64,000 nucleotides of DNA from Porodaedalea pini (Eukaryota > Basidiomycota > Agaricomycetes > Hymenochaetales > Hymenochaetaceae), in assembly GCA_002794775.1 (NCBI GenBank), contig NBAY01000001.1:62001-126000 (forward strand). Direction: 5' to 3'. Shown piece after piece: positions 33,487 to 46,095 of the stretch (position 1 is its first letter; every line of letters starts with the position of its first letter). Position numbers and translations under genes: made by a program. A model generated the notes under the pieces. That model had not been told where the DNA came from, ran no database searches, and saw only the letters and a list, made by a program, of their open reading frames with translations.

Positions 33487-34420
33487 TGTAGAGCTGTGCC
33501 AATTGTCCCATCATCGCCGATCACTCCAGAAGCACTTGAGAACAGATTCCAATGTGTACTGATCAGTACTGGACTGAATCTGATCGGTCCAGTTTCAAAT
33601 CAGAACCTCATGATTGCATCAGCAACACGTTCTGAGACCTCCGAAAGTATACCAGAACGTACTGGAGATCTTATCTGGATGATTAGGGATGCGGTCACAT
33701 GGAGCATACAGCCAAGATGTGTACTGGACTGCTGTCTGATGATGGGAGCCACATACCGATTGGACAATCTGAGTTCTGGTGGAGCACTGGTATGGTCAGA
33801 TGCGATGCGTATGTTTTTCCTCATTTTGAATTATGTTTTTCCTATGTTCTTCTGATTTCTATGCTCTCTATGTGCACCTCTAGGACCTATGACTTTTCCT
33901 TTTGACGTCTCTATGTTTCAACTGATATGCACATTATGCCTGTATGGAAATTATTAGTTGTAGATAGATCTTTGGACTTAGTATAAATATGCACCCCTTG
34001 TCGTAGGTAGAAGACAAGTCAGTTCTACCACAGAGTCTCCCTCAGACAGGGTAATTTGAGTGCAATTCATCTTAAGTTCTCATAAACCTTGTAGTCGTTC
34101 CGTCTCCATTTTAGCATCTCATCTCTCAAAACTGTCTCTCGTCTCTTACTCTGTAACTCAAATCTTGTCACTTGCAGTAATCACATCATACCAGTGTTGA
34201 TTATCCACACATACCAACTCTGTACTGGTCAAGTACAGACCTGACAGGAGTTTCCAACCTTAGTTCTCGATACCAACACATACTGGCACATACCAAAGCG
34301 TACCAACATGTACCAGTACGTCGAGTGATCTTACCGCAGTCTACCCCTAACCTCCCAGAGCACACGATCACGTCCCCAAAAGGACCACTGATCCCAGACA
34401 CCCCCAAGTCAGGATCTATA
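33487..34420 (+). repeat. Solo LTR (~0.93 kb) inside the ubiquitin-like array
   Basis: Begins TGTAGAGCTG and ends AGGATCTATA (probably once ...CTACA). CTGA flanks both sides (33483-33486, 34421-34424). A TATA-like AGTATAAATATGC lies near 33979. It is homologous to the minus-strand LTR at 63198-64000 (shared GATATGCACATTAT and GTAGATAGATCT words). The open frames inside are not genes. Confidence 0.55.
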
Positions 34421-34966
34421 CTGACTCTGATGACTCCAACTTAAGAGTGGTTGTTGTTCCAGTGAGAGTCTTCATGAAGATCTGCATGCCATCGTGGAGA
34501 CGGAGAAACCAAGTGGAGCCTCGACTCCAAGTCCTTTGGGTACAACCATCCTCAAGTTGCTTTCCAGCAATGATGAGACACTGCTGGTCAGGTGGAATAC
34601 TATCAAATGATCAGTCATAGAAATGGGACACAAAGGGCCCAAGACACCTCCATTATTCTGGATCTTGTTCTTCCTGTTGTTGATTGTGTTCGAGCATGCA
34701 GCTTCAGAGTGGTGGTCTTTCTGTGAGCATCTTTATGAAGATCTGCATGATCATGGAAGTTATAGAGTGGAATACAAGGTGAAGAGAACTTGAACAGGCT
34801 GTCAATGGAGGCAAGCTGATATCAATGAAGTTGAGAGAGGTGTGTGTGAATGACAGTTAGTAGAGTAAACACTTTATTTGAATAAATGCATGCTTTGGTC
34901 ATGTGTAAATTTTCTTAAAATGGAATCTCAAAATGCATTGTCTTGCTGTCATTCACCTACCTCGCC

Positions 34967-35999
34967 ATGGACAACGAAAACCAGCATATGAGCTACATGG
35001 AGCCCCAAACCAACAATGGTTCTCACGACAGTATTCCAGGTGGAGATGCAGACATTTCAATGTACTCATTCCCTGACACAAACTCCTACAGTGGCCCTTT
35101 GTATGGCTTCTGATGTTCGCATTCCTGTTCCTCATCAGAGTCATCTTGTGCTCCATCCGAGTCTCATGCTAGCCAGAGCTCTTTAAATTGGTCTTTTCTT
35201 GGGCGAGAAATATCATATGACAGTCAAGAGCCATCTCCAAGTCTGTCAGTGCCGCAGACTTCCTTACACTTGCAACAACTCGAAGCTCGCTGCAGGCAGT
35301 TAGAAATGCAGAATATGGATCTTAGGGAGCATAATGTGGCTCTTGAAAGTGAGAGCAAATGTTACAAGTAAGTGATCTATTTCTTTCTTTCTTTCTTAAA
35401 AGTAACTGTAAAATCCATATTCTCATAATCATGTCAGAGATGTGTACAATTGACTTGTCAGTGCTGTCCCATCACTCATAGGAGCAACATCAACCCAACA
35501 TACCAATGACCCTCCTCAGGGAGTTCACTACTGGTACAGGTGGATATGGAACCAACAGAAAGACAAGACACCCTCACAAGGTGAATGAGGTGGAGCACGT
35601 GCAGCTCAGGGAATCAACATATTGATGCTCTACATTGAAGATAAGGATGGGAAACCTGTTGATGGCTGCCATGCAAAAACAATTTGGGATTTTGCGCTCT
35701 CTCTCTTTTTCCAGTTTCTAAATCATGGCAAGGCACCAGCTATGTGGCGCCAGGCTGGTACTGATGTTAACACAAGATATATATAGGAAATGGAAGCTAA
35801 GTTCCCTGAACTTTGTCTTTGTGCTGATCACTGGAAAGCACAGCTGATTACAATGAGCAACTATCTATCATGGTACAACAATCATGGGAGGACGGGAGTT
35901 GATGGTGGTATTAGTGCTGGAAAATGCTCAAATGATGACTTGTCGACTCAGACTCAGAAAAGGGCAAAACAGCATTTGATGAAGAACACAGGGACATAA
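34967..35999 (+). pseudogene. Decayed hypothetical gene of a basidiomycete-expanded family
   Basis: ATG at 34967 gives MDNENQHMSYMEPQTNNGSH, a TGA after GPLYGF, then a Ser-rich part and a short coiled coil (LQQLEARCRQLEMQNMDLRE), with a GTAAGT donor near 35367. After an intron it reads VHYWYRWIWNQQKDKTPSQG, a stop, then GINILMLYIEDKDGKPVDGC, AKTIWDFALSLFFQFLNHGK and MEAKFPELCLCADHWKAQLI, SNYLSWYNNH. I recall similar FPEL...C..WKA...YPSWY proteins as an expanded Agaricomycete family of unknown role. At least three in-frame stops make this copy a pseudogene. Confidence 0.5.
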
Positions 36000-37100
36000 G
36001 AAAGGGGACAGCAGAGCCAGATGCAGCAGCATCAAAAACATGGCCAGCAGCATGCTGTTAGAGTATGACCACATACTCAACAATCACTTAACCATCATAC
36101 TCGCATACAACGTGGGCAGAGGTCAAGCGACGTGGGAGAACAATAGCAGGCACCGTTCAGGTGACCACCACGCCCACAGACACAAGAGTGAAGAGGGGAG
36201 GAGTCAAACGCACGAGCGTCGCGGACGACGTTGTCAAGAGTAAGCAGCAGTGGATTCCAAGAATGCTGAGGTGAGGGACAATACAGGTGAACGAGCTACC
36301 TATATACTCAGTGCTTGTGAGACCTAACTACTATAAAGAGGACAACATTCCTGGGAAATGGAATGTGATGGAACGTCATGGAATGTTCTTATAAATGAGT
36401 GGATGACATTGCCCGCAACCACGTGCAAGGGTCACGCGATCGATAAGTGGGTGACATCAGCGAAGGGAGCGATGATAGACAGAGTCCAGTGGGGAAAGGG
36501 AGGAAGGGGACATTGGAGATGATGAAGATGATGAAGACGATGAAGGAAAGGGGAAGGGAGAATGCGCACTTGGAGTCCTAACACATGCGCTCGAACCCTC
36601 TCACTTGCATCCACATGCTCATGAACGCCTCAAGCTTGATCTTCAACTGAATACAAGCCCTATAGTGCTGATTATGACAATGGTCACAGCAATGGCTCCC
36701 ACTCCTACATTTATGACCCTGGCAGAATCTGTGTCCCAAACTGCAACAGCAAGTCTGGCCATTTTTTTAACTGAACCTCATGATCAATTTCTGGCTTCTG
36801 GCATCGACAACAACATCAATATACAGCTTCAAGGGTATCTGGCTGATCACTTGCAGCCCAGCATTGCATTGAGCAAGGAAGACACCCCAGTGGGATCATT
36901 GGTGCCTGCATCAACAATACAGACAACAGCTACCCCATCTGACAAGGGCATGGATGTGTGGATAAGGACCAAGGATACTGCTGTAAGTCTCTTTCTTTTT
37001 CATATGATGAGGCATATGCACCTTGTTCTTCTTCTCATATCTTCTGCTCCCAATTGTGTGCTTCATGTCTGAGAATGTGCTTGATGCTATCTGCCTTGTC
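36000..37100. other. Patchwork region with GA-rich microsatellite and an open reading frame
   Basis: Contains purine-rich microsatellite (GATGATGAAGATGATGAAGA near 36518) and a 155-codon plus-strand frame at 36605-37072 (Thr/Ser-rich, MVTAMAPTPTFMTLAESVSQ) followed by a GTAAGT donor near 36982. The frame could be a fragment of a low-complexity protein but matches nothing I recognise. Confidence 0.3.
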
Positions 37101-37129
37101 GATGAATGCTGCATCTTGAATCACACTTC

Positions 37130-37470
37130 CCCATTTGCAGCTGCCATCGAGATATACCTGTGGATGTGCTGCATAAAGTGTGTGATCCTGTTCTTGAAGT
37201 AGTGGTGTGTGACCTGCATCACATCTGACTTGTGTTAGATGATTGTGACCTCAGGGCATTCTGCAAGCTCATGTGCAGTGTTGGGCAGATAGTCCTCTAG
37301 GACAATCATGTCTGAGTCGACAACCAGAACAATCTTGCTGATGCACAAAGCCCATGCATTTGACACCCATGGCTGGAAGCAGACTTGGAAAATGTCTCCT
37401 CAATTGCCATCTGCAGTGTGTGCTCTTTGAGCTTCTCCTCCTCTTCATTCTCCTCATCCAACTCCCCATC
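37130..37470 (-). pseudogene. Unidentified minus-strand coding fragment
   Basis: Minus-strand reading gives an acidic part (ELDEENEEEEKLKEHTLQMA), then ISKIVLVVDSDMIVLEDYLP, NTAHELAECPEVTII, a stop, and HYFKNRITHFMQHIHRYISM. It looks like a real protein remnant because charged and hydrophobic runs continue across frames. It overlaps nothing on the other strand. The family was not recognised; the YFKNRI...HI helix is reminiscent of DUF6532 proteins of Agaricomycetes, with low certainty. Confidence 0.3.
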
Positions 37471-37479
37471 CTCTTTCAT

Positions 37480-38445
<966 letters not shown>

Positions 38446-39946
38446 ACTCCATCGACCCTCCTGTTTGTGCTCCCCACAGTCATAGCCACCATAGTGTGAA
38501 GCCTTTGGAGTTGCATTTGATGTCAGTCCAGGTACCCAGATCTTTGTGTCATACCCAGACTTGCCACTGCTGCTGCTTACACTACTTGACACCAATATTC
38601 CTGTCTATGCTGCCTGAGCATCTGTTGAGATTTCCTGGTGCACCATCCATAAGATTCGCAAATGCCGCCTCAAGGCCATTATTTCCAGAGCCACCACCAG
38701 ACTGTGTACCTTGGCCTGGGCACCCTATAAGGCGAACCATGCTGGGATCAAACCCACCAAATGTAGGACCATCATTCCTTAAGACAGAGCTGGAGCACGA
38801 CAATGCAGCACTTGCACTCACACTAGAACCTTGCATGCTGTTATTCATGCTTGGTGCACCCATGGTGATGATCTCACATTTGCATTTGTGCTCATTCGGA
38901 CTGGGCTGCCAGAACATGCTTGCCTGCACTGCAAGCCAACCATAGCGCCCTACAGGGCAGATTTGTTCATCTGGATCTCGCTTTCCTTGCACTTTATCTC
39001 ATTTTCTCGCTAATCTGTATAAAATATGTGCTGACCAAAGTATTAATTTTTATTATATAGGTTATAAACCTGCTGTAAGTGCTGTCTTCCAATGCTTGTC
39101 TTATGATGTTGAACTGACATTATTTAGCTTATCTGCATTTTCATGTCCATCAAGTTCACCATCCCGCACACTCCCAGATATTCTCCCTCCTTCTCTAGAC
39201 AAGTCTGGTACAGTAGATTCAACTCCTGAATCTGAACCTATCACCATGTTAACCACAACAGGCATGGAAACTACCCATGCCTATCGCTTGACTACTCCAG
39301 CCTCTGTATGTGAGATATACAACACTGAGAACACTCTCCACCGCCATCGTGAACATGATCATGACAGTCTACAAGAAGAAGATATCAATGACACACAACC
39401 TCATAGCATTGACTCTCTTAGCCCAGCAGTGGCAGCAGCAATTCCTCCTATTGCTAAGGATGGTAAGAAGGATTGAAAGATGGTCCCAACCAAAAGCAAT
39501 ACTGCACAGTAAGCTGCTGCTTATTATATTTTTGCATAGCTAATTAATCAATTTTAGAAACCTCTGTTGTATCAACTGGTGCTTAATGAACCCTGGAGGG
39601 ACTGCAAAGGTGTTTGGTATATATTGGGACAATGAGGTCAGGGGAACAGCATTAGAACAGGTATGTAGTTGTTCTCTTTATTGCTTGGCCCCTTGCTGAT
39701 CTCGCTTTACAGCAATACATGGCAGCCTCAGCAGCAGCAAAGACTTCGCAAAAAAAGGTTGGTGAATTCATGTATATTATGGTAATGTGATTAGCTCATT
39801 GTTTGCAACATAGGCCACATGTTAGCAGTCAAATGCAAACACTGTTTCTTCCATGATATCAAGTGGTACTGTTCTAGTCAGCAGTGAAGGGATGGGCAGG
39901 GGATAAGTAGAATTATTATTATAGCAGACTGGATTGGTGAACCAAT
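38446..39946. other. Unresolved fragments
   Basis: A minus-strand open stretch at 38992-38582 (Gly/Ser-rich, FDPSMVRLIGCPGQGTQSGG) and a plus-strand stretch at 39096-39476 (Ser/Thr-rich, PSSSPSRTLPDILPPSLDKS) are present. Around 39560-39690 the frame EPWRDC..VW resembles small motifs in unknown basidiomycete proteins. None can be assigned. The stretch between about 39690 and 39946 shows nothing. Confidence 0.3.
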
Positions 39947-39948
39947 TA

Positions 39949-41024
39949 CTGCCCTTTTCAGAAGTATTGTCACACGTGATTTCACTGATTTTCATGCCAC
40001 AAGAGCCTCAAAACACAAACATTTTCATATCTCAACCAAAGGTTGACATATTTGCATCATCTAAGTTGATAAATTCATTTGTTTATCTCATATTTTATAT
40101 TTCAACAAGAGTGATAAGAAATAGTCAAAATTTGAGTCCAAAACAACAAAAATGCTGTTTTTGAACCCATTTCCCTTCTTCATTTTTTCCTGCACTCAGA
40201 TTTCACTGTACAGTGCTCCAGACCAGCACGGAATTCCAGTATTAGTCTATTATGAATTTACAGACCGATTTTGAAATGTATTGTGAGGTAGATGTGCTCA
40301 ATTGGTGCATGCCTAAATCACACAAATCCCCTCTGTTTCTGCAAGCCCCCCAGCCCCCAGGAAAAATTCTTCTCAACTAATTTCATGCATGTAAATTCAT
40401 TCAATGTGTATTGGAACAGATTTGAGCAGCATCCAGGTCTCTAGCATCAACTAGTGAGCTGAATTGAGTACCAGATTCTGACTGTATGCACTATTCTTGT
40501 GAACATATCCCTGATTCATGAAGCAAGCCTGTATCCATGGATGCTGCTCAAATCTGTTCCAATACACATTGAATGAATTTACATGCATGAAATTAGTTGA
40601 GAAGAATTTTTCCTGGGGGCTGGGGGGCTTGCAGAAACAGAGAGGATTTGTGTGTTTTAGGCATGCACCAATTGAGCACATCTACCTCACAATACATCTC
40701 CAAATCAGTCTGTAAATTCATAATAGACTAATACTGGAATTCCAGGCTGGTCTGGAGCACTGTACAGTGAAATCTGAGTGCAGGAAAAAATGAAGAAGGG
40801 AAATGGGTTCAAAAACAGCATTTTTGTTGTTTTGGACTCAAATTTTGACTATTTCTTATCACTCTTGTTGAAATATGAAATATGAGATAAACAAATGAAT
40901 TTATCAACTTAGATGACGCAAAAAGGTCAACTTTTGGTTGAGATATGAAAATGTTTGTGTTTTGAGGCTCTTGTGGCACGAAAATCAGTGAAATCATGTG
41001 TGACAATACTTCTGAAAAGGGCAG
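39949..41024. mobile_element. 1.08 kb palindromic TA-target element, copy 2
   Basis: Same element as 9367-10443, with ends CTGCCCTTTTCAGAAGTATT inward, TA on both sides (39947-39948, 41025-41026) and a length of 1076 bp. The unique centre (about 40430-40550) is in the opposite orientation to that of copy 1. The arms are long near-perfect inverted repeats. No transposase is encoded, so it would depend on one from elsewhere. Confidence 0.8.
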
Positions 41025-41103
41025 TAAAAGCAAAATTACAGGGCTCATTGGTGTGATGTGCTAAATGCTATTTCAAATTTGAATAAAACTTCACTTGCTC
41101 ACT

Positions 41104-41350
41104 ACCGTTCATCGCTCCGTTACCAAGTCTAGTATCGACGAACAACTTACGAAGGCCGGAAAGACTGGCATTGATCAGACGGATTGATATTCTAAGCCTT
41201 TCCCCTGTCCCTCGTTACCGTCTTTTTATAGCGACCTGTCTTTATTTACTTTGCATTTCTATTTCTACAACGTCTTACAACAGTACACATACGGTTCGCG
41301 CGATCTTACCGTCAAGATTTCTATCATCTCAATGTACGTTCTAGCCGTTT
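41104..41350. other. Downstream flank of monooxygenase B (duplicated block)
   Basis: Homologous to about 3418-3685 (shared GTTACCAAGTCT, GGCCGGAAAG/GTCCGGAAAAG and TTTATTTACTTT-type words). It marks one edge of the duplication that carries the monooxygenase gene. Confidence 0.6.
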
Positions 41351-43125
41351 CTAAGCAACCAATGCCACAGGCGGAAGCGTTGGCAGCTCATATCCTTTCT
41401 CCTTAATCTCTTGAGCGGTCACCTCATACACCTCGTAGGCGTGCTTCTCCGCATCAAAGTTAAACAGCCATTCAGGGCGGGGCAGTTCAAGTGCCGTGCC
41501 CTTGTCCTCCGGCTTCGCCTTGTGCCACATATCGCGCGTTGTCTCGCCCATGACCTGCGCATGGCGCACACGCTGGTAGCGAATCTTCTCCCACGCACGC
41601 ACAGCGAGCGGGATATCCTTCTTACCATCAGCTTGCAGCGCGACCGCAAGTGCAATGCCGTCTTCGACGGCCTGCGAGGCGCCTTGAATGCTTGTTCTGG
41701 ACGTAATGAGCAATGGGCTTATTATAACATTATTGTAGACGTACGGAAGGAAGGGGTGTGCAGCGTCGCCTATAAGTGCAAGGCGTGCGCCTTTGCTAAT
41801 CCATGTCGGCAGAGGGTCGCGATACACGAGCTTCCAATCAACACAGGAAGACGCTTTAGAGAGTATTGCTGCACAGCGAGGGTCCCACCCTTTAACGATT
41901 GCAATGACGTCTTCCACCTTTCCGGGGAAGGACCAAGACTCTTCTATGTCAGCATCGTCCCTGGTCATTCAGCGTGAATATTGACAATTGGATTTTTTTT
42001 TGGAAGTACAAACTTGTGAGTAATCACATAAGACAACGTTCGTCCACCTTTCGACGTTGTAGCGAGGAAGTGGACATCCGGTCCTACAAAATATGAGAGT
42101 TTATCAAATGTAGATCAGATATACGAAATTCAATTACCTATCCAACCGTACAGAGCATCCCCATTTTTACACATGTAGTCTGTGAGAGGGTCCTTGTCGA
42201 CGCCTTGCTTATAAGCATCCATCCATGCCCTATATATGGCATAGCCTGACGATTTCGGTTGATCGTTATAACCCTGCACCATAGGTTTATCGCCGTGCTT
42301 GTTCAGTTTGCCGCCGTCATAAGAAATAGTAGAAAACGAACCAGAACTAGCGTTCTCGCTCTACTTCTCACTCCATCCGCTCCTATGACAATGTCTGCTG
42401 TCATCCGTTCGCCGTTCGAGGTCACGCCAGCCTCGCCTTTCTCCTCGTTTTCCCAATACTGCGAGACGTCATGACCAAGCCGAATTTCAACTCCAACAGC
42501 CTTCGCATAGTTAAAGAGGCATTCGTGCAATTCTCCACGATGACCATTATAAGCGTGCGCTCCGTACATCGCCTTCGGAAGCTTCTGCACCGTGATAAGC
42601 TCCCCTTGGGAGTTATGTAAAAGAAGTTCTTCGACGTGTGAACAGAGCGGCCACAACCTATGGACAGAGTCGGCATGCATGAAGAAGACAGCTCTGATTG
42701 GCTGAAAGCTTACTCGTCATGAAGGCCCCAACGCTCAAGGAACTTCCCTGCATTATATCCGAAAGAAATCATCTGAACACTCGCTCAGCACGAAAATCAT
42801 AGTGAGATAGAGCAGACACTGACATCGCCTAAGATGACCGCTAATTAGTATCATTCTTCAAAGGACGTAAAGCCCTTAACTCACCGAGAATCTTCAGCTC
42901 CTCGAATTTCTCCAAAAGCAAGACTTCATGGCCCTTGCGCTTGCTTTCGATCGCACAGGCAAGACCAGCAAAACCTGCGCCGACGATAATCACCTTGATT
43001 CCTGTCGAGTTCGGCGGTGCGACCATGTTGAAGCCCACGCCGGGGTTAGTGCCCATTGCTTTCTTCGCAGCCTCTTCAATCCCAGAGACACGTCCATTCC
43101 CAACACCGTTAATCGTTGCACTCAT
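41351..43125 (-). CDS. FAD-dependent monooxygenase, paralogue B (salicylate hydroxylase-like)
   Basis: Close paralogue of the gene at 3686-5452. Exons (minus) are 43125-42885, 42828-42824, 42772-42714, 42657-42342, 42273-42138, 42083-42014, 41960-41745 and 41696-41351, total 1389 nt and 462 residues. The first seven exons have the same lengths as in paralogue A, including the 5-nt exon GCGAT. FAD fingerprint IIVGAGFAGLACAIESKRKG, ADIVIGADGVRSRAR and LIGDAAHPFLP are all present. Substitutions cluster in the middle (MDAYKQGVDKDPLTDYMC; VHFLATTSKGGRTLSYVITH), a substrate-side region, so the two enzymes may have diverged in specificity. No stop or frameshift is seen. Confidence 0.9.
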
Positions 43126-43459
43126 ACTTGGATGTGAGAGTAGGCTTTCCAGGAGAACGACTGATTCAAGACAGTTGGGAGTCTGAGGAATATCTGCTAC
43201 CTTTTATATCCAGTTTTGGGGTACAGGACAGATTCTTATGTTGTCGCAATCTCGCGCGACTTGTCGGCATTCTGAGAACGAAATGAACGCAGAACTTGAG
43301 AAGCTGGAAAGAAGCTCGCTTGTGAACGACGACATGCATGGTCCATCGGTAGGTTAAGTGAATGAACCATACATAAGTCTTATCCGGTTGCGTGGAGTGA
43401 TTATTCTGAGTAAGTGATTGTGAACATCGGATAAGACATAGAGACTTGCCATTGACTTC
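43126..43459. other. Upstream region of monooxygenase B
   Basis: Shares blocks with 5453-5818 upstream of paralogue A and diverges in between. No clear regulatory site was identified. Confidence 0.4.
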
Positions 43460-43670
43460 TTATTGCTTCCCTTTCTGGATCTTCGTCAAGCCAATTCCAG
43501 CAGGTCCAGATATCTTTTCTCCTTCTCGCTGTACTCTGACGAGCTGCATCCAAGAGAGGGCGAACAGAGCTACGTCTCCGAAGCTGAAGAAAGCATGAAC
43601 AACGGGCTTACGTAATAATACATGTCGACTTACGGAATGGACATCCCTCCACAGCATCACAAAAATCTGC
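43460..43670 (-). pseudogene. 3' end of a membrane-protein gene (possibly TMEM135-like), copy B
   Basis: The last exon reads FGDVALFALSWMQLVRVQRE ending in KIQKGKQ and a stop at 43460. It joins over a GTAAGT...CAG intron to a short upstream part (VEGMSIP) that is cut off near 43670, where AT-rich sequence begins. Only the extreme C-terminus remains. Its place upstream of monooxygenase B mirrors copy A, so it was duplicated with that gene. Confidence 0.4.
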
Positions 43671-44215
43671 AGAGTATTATAACTAATTATATTCAATTAT
43701 AAGTCTTAAAAGACATGTAATACATATAATCATTTCGGGCATAATTATAGAGCAATAAAATCTGAACTCCATCTTACAATCCACCATAATACTTACCGAA
43801 AAGCATAACAGTCATACCAAATTATAATATATCAAAACACTTATGAGAGATTTTAATACATGATAAGACTTTCAATAGAGTATAAGTTAGTGGAAGTATT
43901 GCAGACTTATATATAATTAAATAAATTCTAAAGTCAGGATTACAAGGTGGCGGAAGAGTTGTCGGAGTTATAAAAGCAAGAAATTACTTATAATGCTTTC
44001 TAATTGATGGTGATGCGCACTGTCGGTTCTCATGTATATAATAGTTATAGCTCACTTAGCAGCAGTTGTCGTGGATGACAATTAGATGGAAGTATTGGAA
44101 TAGAATGAAATTGAAATAGCACATAACAATATGCGACCAACGATAGGGAAAATAGAAATAGCTGTTCAAGATGGATGGTATCGGATTGAATGTGAGCGGA
44201 AATTTCAATCAAAAT
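43671..44215. other. AT-rich spacer
   Basis: About 545 bp, strongly AT-rich (runs such as ATTATAATATATC). No gene, RNA or element end was seen. It contrasts sharply in base composition with both flanks. Confidence 0.5.
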
Positions 44216-45895
44216 TCATACATTGTCCTCTTCCTCTTCGTTGTCCTCCTCACCCTCTTCATTGCCCTCCTCATCCTCGGTCCAGTCTCGATAGAAGTCT
44301 TCAATATCAGCTATGGCACCTAGGTCATGAGGATCGGTTGCTGCTTGGGTATTCGGAAAGATAATTCTGAGTAAGGGTTAGTAAGGGACCATAATATCAC
44401 ATAGACGCAGATGAACATACCGATTCCACCAAATCAATAGCTCAGCAGTGTACCTCTTGACATGTGGGACATCAGACCTGAACAATTGAATAATACCATT
44501 AAACATCTCGGGTATTTCTGGAGCACTCGACGTAGAGAAATGGAGCCTTGCGCTAAGAGCAAAGTAGACCTGGTAGTAATACATTTTTCAGTATTATATA
44601 TGCGCAAACCGTGAAACAAATAAAATACCTGGACAGTAACGTATGCAAGTGATCCTGGAGTGACTTCGGTCATACCATGGATCTCTGCATTACCTATTTT
44701 CGTACACCTTGAGCCTTTGACAGCGGGACCTGAGTTTGCAGAAGAAGGCGCCGTAAAGATGTGTTTATAGGCCTACAAAAAGATGTAAACACATTAAGAA
44801 AGAAAAAGGAAGAAGACTTGCCCTGACGATCAAATTACCCTTCAAGAAGCCCTTCAGAGGGTTCCTTGGATGATAAATACCGTTTTCGAAGGCAAAGACT
44901 CGGCTATGGTTGCCATCAAGTTCACGGGTAACTCCTTTTTTGTTTGTTACCGTGGCCCTGTCCGCACGCAACAAAGCTAGATATCTAGAAAGTATGTAAT
45001 ATAAATCAGCAATGATGTGATAGGAAAGGCATGAGCACGTCTTCTTTTGTTTAAGATTATCTCAAAGTACTTACTCCGGAGTGAGCGGCTGAACCTCTGC
45101 GGGGGCCAGGAGCTTTGCGAGTGTCTCGTTCTCGAATCCACGTAAGTCTTTGCGATCATTATCTGGCCGTGTCGACTCGTTGTCAACGGATGGGAAAACG
45201 ATCCACTGGAGGATAATTTTCCTGATTCCTGATGTATCGGCAGACCGAGCGGCACGCTGACCCTCACGCAACTGTAAACATTGTGAGAGTTTATCTATGC
45301 AGAGGAAAAAAAAGCAATGACTCACGCAATTAACTATATATTTGAATGTCTGAGTATCCGCCTTGACGACCTTCTTGTACAGCAAGGTGTTGACATCGAA
45401 TAAAGCCTTCACAGCATCCACAGCACGGTGGACACTGACACAAGAACTGATTATTGAAAGAATAAAGTAGAATAAAACCAATCACTTACGACGGATCAGT
45501 GATTTGTTGTAATTCAGCAGGGCTAAGCTTTGCGTTAGGAATACCTTTGTTAAGAATTTGTTGCGGGCTAGTCCATGGTTCATATGCTCTAGCAAGGTAG
45601 CGTCCCTTGCTGACGAAGATGTCCGCTGCAGTACTGCAAATGAGTAAAGTAAACAGATAAACGAAGACAAGAGGAAGAAGCCAGCGTACGCCTTCCTCTT
45701 TCCACTTCTCGTAAACTCTTCCTCTGGCACCTGTCGTGAAGCACTGGTCGAGTCCGAGTCAGAAGAGGAGTCTGAGGAGCTAGGCTGCGAATCCGTCATA
45801 GGGGGGGTCGGTGTCATCGGGTACTGAGGGGCGAGCATTCCGTGAGGGAGAGACATCGGGTACTGAGGGGCGAGCATTCCATGAGGGGGAGACAT
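44216..45895 (-). CDS. DUF6698 domain protein, intact
   Basis: Exons (minus) are 45895-45690, 45633-45490, 45434-45326, 45271-45075, 44984-44822, 44772-44629, 44569-44421 and 44366-44216, total 1263 nt and 420 residues, all in frame. The N-terminus is low complexity with a duplicated 13-residue unit (MS.PHGMLAPQYP) and a Ser/Asp tract. The DUF6698 pattern follows: AARSADTSGIRKIILQW, DLRGFENETLAKLLAPAEV, NPLKGFLKGNLIVRAYKHIF, TAPSSAN, IGNAEIHGMTEVTPGSLAYV, YFALSARLHFSTS and ELLIWWNR. The C-terminus is very acidic. The family is expanded in Agaricomycetes and its function is unknown. The intron at 44821-44773 is GC-AG (GCAAGT). A TATA-like CTTATAAAC lies about 50 nt upstream. A partial copy lies at 49.2-49.5 kb. 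Confidence 0.85.
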
Positions 45896-46095
45896 CGCGG
45901 TGAGTGTTCGAATACAGAAAGAAGCATAGTAACACCGTAAGTTTATAAGGCTGGGCGGGGGAGATCAGCGGCTGTGCAACTTTCACTGGAAAACACAACC
46001 ACGGCGAGATATCCCCTCTTGGCTATATCGCGTTATGATCTCACGTGTTTCAGTGAGAATGCCAGAACTTGAAGAGAGAAGGAAGAAAGCCGCAC

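Larger units (their letters stand above)
30790..34780 (-). repeat. Degenerate tandem ubiquitin-like array, right side (minus strand)
   Basis: Minus-strand units of roughly 200-212 bp read, for example, LSDYNI...[46 protein letters not shown]. Units or part-units occur near 30.79-31.07, 31.08-31.32, 32.58-32.77, 32.80-32.96, 33.0-33.17, 33.18-33.40, 33.43-33.48, 34.42-34.56 and 34.68-34.78 kb. The order is that of polyubiquitin, but residues about 35-46 (GIPPDQQRLIFA) are shortened by a shared deletion of about 15 nt and the frame breaks there, so no ubiquitin is made. Two LTR-like inserts (31330-32582 and 33487-34420) interrupt it. It lies opposite in orientation to the units at 10.64-10.98 kb. 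Confidence 0.75.

Noticed and set aside
30790..34780. Functional polyubiquitin gene
   Set aside because: Units are shortened in the middle, shift frame, contain stops and are interrupted by LTR-like inserts.
30790..34780. CRISPR array suggested by regularly spaced repeats
   Set aside because: Eukaryotic context, units of about 200 bp with ubiquitin coding order, no short repeat-spacer structure and no cas genes.
41411..41977. Plus-strand frames opposite the monooxygenases (3650-4150 and 41411-41977)
   Set aside because: They mirror conserved coding sequence on the minus strand and show no family features of their own.
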